From the NCBI GenBank assembly GCA_012515725.1, contig JAAYXU010000132.1, forward strand, positions 1 through 7,464: a stretch of DNA of 7,464 nt, read 5' to 3'. Shown here one piece after another: positions 6,285 through 7,464 of this stretch (positions are counted from its first letter, which is position 1; each line of letters begins with the position of its first letter). Position numbers and translations under genes: made by a program. This stretch comes from Clostridiales bacterium. GTDB taxonomy: Bacteria; Bacillota; Clostridia; Christensenellales; UMGS416. Below the pieces are notes generated by a model that worked only from the letters and a program-made list of their open reading frames with translations, had not been told where the DNA came from and made no database searches.

Positions 6285-6313
6285 ATTATAACGCATTTCC
6301 CGGGCGTCTTCAA
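6285..6313 (-). promoter_or_regulatory. Sigma-A-type promoter of the cca-nagA-dedA-lipoprotein-mazG unit
   Basis: On the minus strand, TTGAAG (6308-6313; 4 of 6) is followed by 17 bases and a perfect TATAAT (6285-6290). The predicted start is near 6278, giving a leader of about 21 bases before ATG 6257. It lies downstream of the terminator at 6346-6374, so the unit is probably transcribed independently of the epimerase-like gene. I see no other convincing promoter within the five-gene unit, consistent with one transcript. Confidence 0.75.
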
Positions 6314-6345
6314 ACAGGAGATTCATCCATCACCGTTTGCGCCGG

Positions 6346-6374
6346 AATAAAAAAGCTCAGGCGGCAGCCCGAGC
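6346..6374 (-). terminator. Rho-independent terminator after the SDR gene
   Basis: The minus strand forms an 8-bp stem, GCTCGGGC with GCCTGAGC (one G-U pair), around a TGCC loop, followed by TTTTTTATT. It lies about 45 bases past the stop of the SDR gene at 6420 and just upstream of the cca promoter, so it separates the two transcription units. Confidence 0.88.
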
Positions 6375-6419
6375 GATGTGTTCGATAAGGCGGCGGTATA
6401 AATACGCTATAATTTTTTA

Positions 6420-7442
6420 TCATGAGCGGAGAGTCTGCAGGAAGGCGTCCATTCTTTCGCCGACGCCGCCGTCGCCGCTCCAGAGTGTGTTTTCGGGCAG
6501 CGCGGCCAGTTCCTTTGCAAGCCCGTCCCTAAGCGGCATCAGTTCCGACTGTGATAAGCCGGTTATACGCAGAATTTTTGAATTATCGATGATCCTGTTA
6601 AAACAGCGATCGTACCGGAGCTGGTACGCTTTTGGCGACTCCATATCGTCGCTGCCCAGTATTTTGAGGTACGTTTCCATATCGGTCGCTATGTATTCAA
6701 GGCCGATAATATCGCGGTAATACCCCGCGATCTCTTCCCATGTGCGGTGCTCGGAGGTGGAGACGATGTAGGCCTGTCTGCAGGCGGCGGGATTGAGCAC
6801 CAGACGGGACAGCATTTTGGCCACATCACCGGCCCAGGTCATCGTGCCCTGAACGGAAAGCGCTTCCCTGGGAAGGACGACCGGCCGCTTCTTCAGCGCT
6901 CTTGCCACAACCGTATTGGCCTCAAGCGTAACCAGTTGGTACCGCAGCTTTGAATATGTGATCGCCGGACGCACAATCGTCCAGTTGAGGAAACTGGAGT
7001 TTTCAAGGATATCTTCCTGCCGGGCCTTTGCCAGTGAATAGTCGTCGGTGGCAAGGAATCGCTTGTTATCGGATATATCCAGCAGCTGCGCGGATTCCTC
7101 GTTGATCGGCGTGTCGCTGCCCGCGAATACCCTGTACGAGGACAGATAAATATAGTGGTTCGTATTGCTCAGCAGTATTCTGTATCGGTCCAGAAACTGT
7201 ATCGTCGAGTAGAGCATGAAGTCGACAATCGCGTCGTAGTTATTTCGCAGTATCGCGCGCAGGGTATCGCAGTCCTTTGCGTCTGCCTGGAAATAGCTGA
7301 TATTCGGACTGGTACTCTCTTTTTTGTCGAGCGAAACAACATGGACATCGTAGCCCATTTGCGCAAGCTGTGGAACCAGATAGACGCCCATAGCGCCTGT
7401 GCCGCCCAGTACCAATACCTTCTTACCATTATTTTTCTGCAT
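6420..7442 (-). CDS. NAD(P)-dependent epimerase/dehydratase family protein (extended SDR)
   Basis: The 340-residue product has a Rossmann N-terminus, KKVLVLGGTGAMGVYLVPQL (7-26), with the GGTGxMG dinucleotide-binding loop (13-19), a predicted acidic cofactor residue D39 in VVSLDK, the catalytic-region SSYRVF (101-106), and the active-site pair Y135 and K139 in DDYSLAK (133-139). IVRPA (156-160) and TWAGDVA (202-208) are also typical of extended SDRs. These enzymes act on nucleotide sugars or similar cytoplasmic substrates; the substrate here cannot be assigned. The family often shows PR[PG]xxYG, here RPAITYS. The ATG at 7442 has GGAG (7452-7455) 9 bases upstream, a slightly long spacing. Nothing upstream is visible, so a shared promoter cannot be judged. 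Base composition is clearly less GC-rich than the genes to its left, hinting at a different origin. A strong terminator follows. Confidence 0.88.
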   Translation of the reverse strand: MQKNNGKKVLVLGGTGAMGVYLVPQLAQMGYDVHVVSLDKKESTSPNISYFQADAKDCDTLRAILRNNYDAIVDFMLYSTIQFLDRYRILLSNTNHYIYLSSYRVFAGSDTPINEESAQLLDISDNKRFLATDDYSLAKARQEDILENSSFLNWTIVRPAITYSKLRYQLVTLEANTVVARALKKRPVVLPREALSVQGTMTWAGDVAKMLSRLVLNPAACRQAYIVSTSEHRTWEEIAGYYRDIIGLEYIATDMETYLKILGSDDMESPKAYQLRYDRCFNRIIDNSKILRITGLSQSELMPLRDGLAKELAALPENTLWSGDGGVGERMDAFLQTLRS

Positions 7443-7464
7443 TTTCTCTTACTCCGTCATTTAA

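Noticed and set aside
6395..6420. TATAAAT and TATAAT words on the plus strand as a promoter
   Set aside because: No -35 box lies at 16-18 bases spacing, and no credible plus-strand gene follows; the frame at 6337-6720 is antisense to the SDR gene.

Overview
The window looks like a chromosomal segment of a GC-rich bacterium, most plausibly a Gram-positive Firmicute of the Clostridia type. This assignment is an inference. It rests on strong GGAGG-like ribosome binding sites, sigma-A-type -35/-10 boxes with 17-base spacers, GTG starts, a predicted lipoprotein, and an AraM-type glycerol-1-phosphate dehydrogenase. I see no phage, IS, CRISPR, rRNA or tRNA sequence. The content is mostly housekeeping and metabolic, plus two proteins I cannot assign.

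Layout, left to right. (1) Positions 1-876, minus strand: most of a glycerol-1-phosphate dehydrogenase whose C-terminus runs off the left edge. (2) Positions 877-1085: a divergent regulatory region with one good promoter per strand. (3) Positions 1086-1730, plus strand: a multi-pass, cysteine-rich membrane protein of unknown function. (4) Positions 1734-6257, minus strand: a compact five-gene unit, in transcription order CCA-adding enzyme, N-acetylglucosamine-6-phosphate deacetylase (nagA), DedA-family membrane protein, lipoprotein, and MazG-like NTP pyrophosphohydrolase. Gaps are 3, 17, -4 and 17 bases, and a promoter with a perfect TATAAT lies just upstream of the first gene. (5) Positions 6346-6374: a rho-independent terminator ending the next unit. 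(6) Positions 6420-7442, minus strand: an extended SDR (NAD-dependent epimerase/dehydratase family) with visibly lower GC than its neighbours.

The five-gene unit mixes tRNA 3'-end maturation, amino-sugar recycling, a predicted membrane transporter or scramblase, an exported lipoprotein and nucleotide-pool sanitation. The DedA and lipoprotein genes overlap by four bases (GTGA) and are probably translationally coupled, so they are the pair most likely to work together. Two start codons are revised here because promoter boxes lie inside the longest open frames: the plus-strand membrane protein starts at 1086 rather than 1029, and the CCA-adding enzyme at 6257 rather than 6326. I found no clearly new multi-gene system. 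The best leads are the cysteine-rich membrane protein and the DedA-lipoprotein pair.
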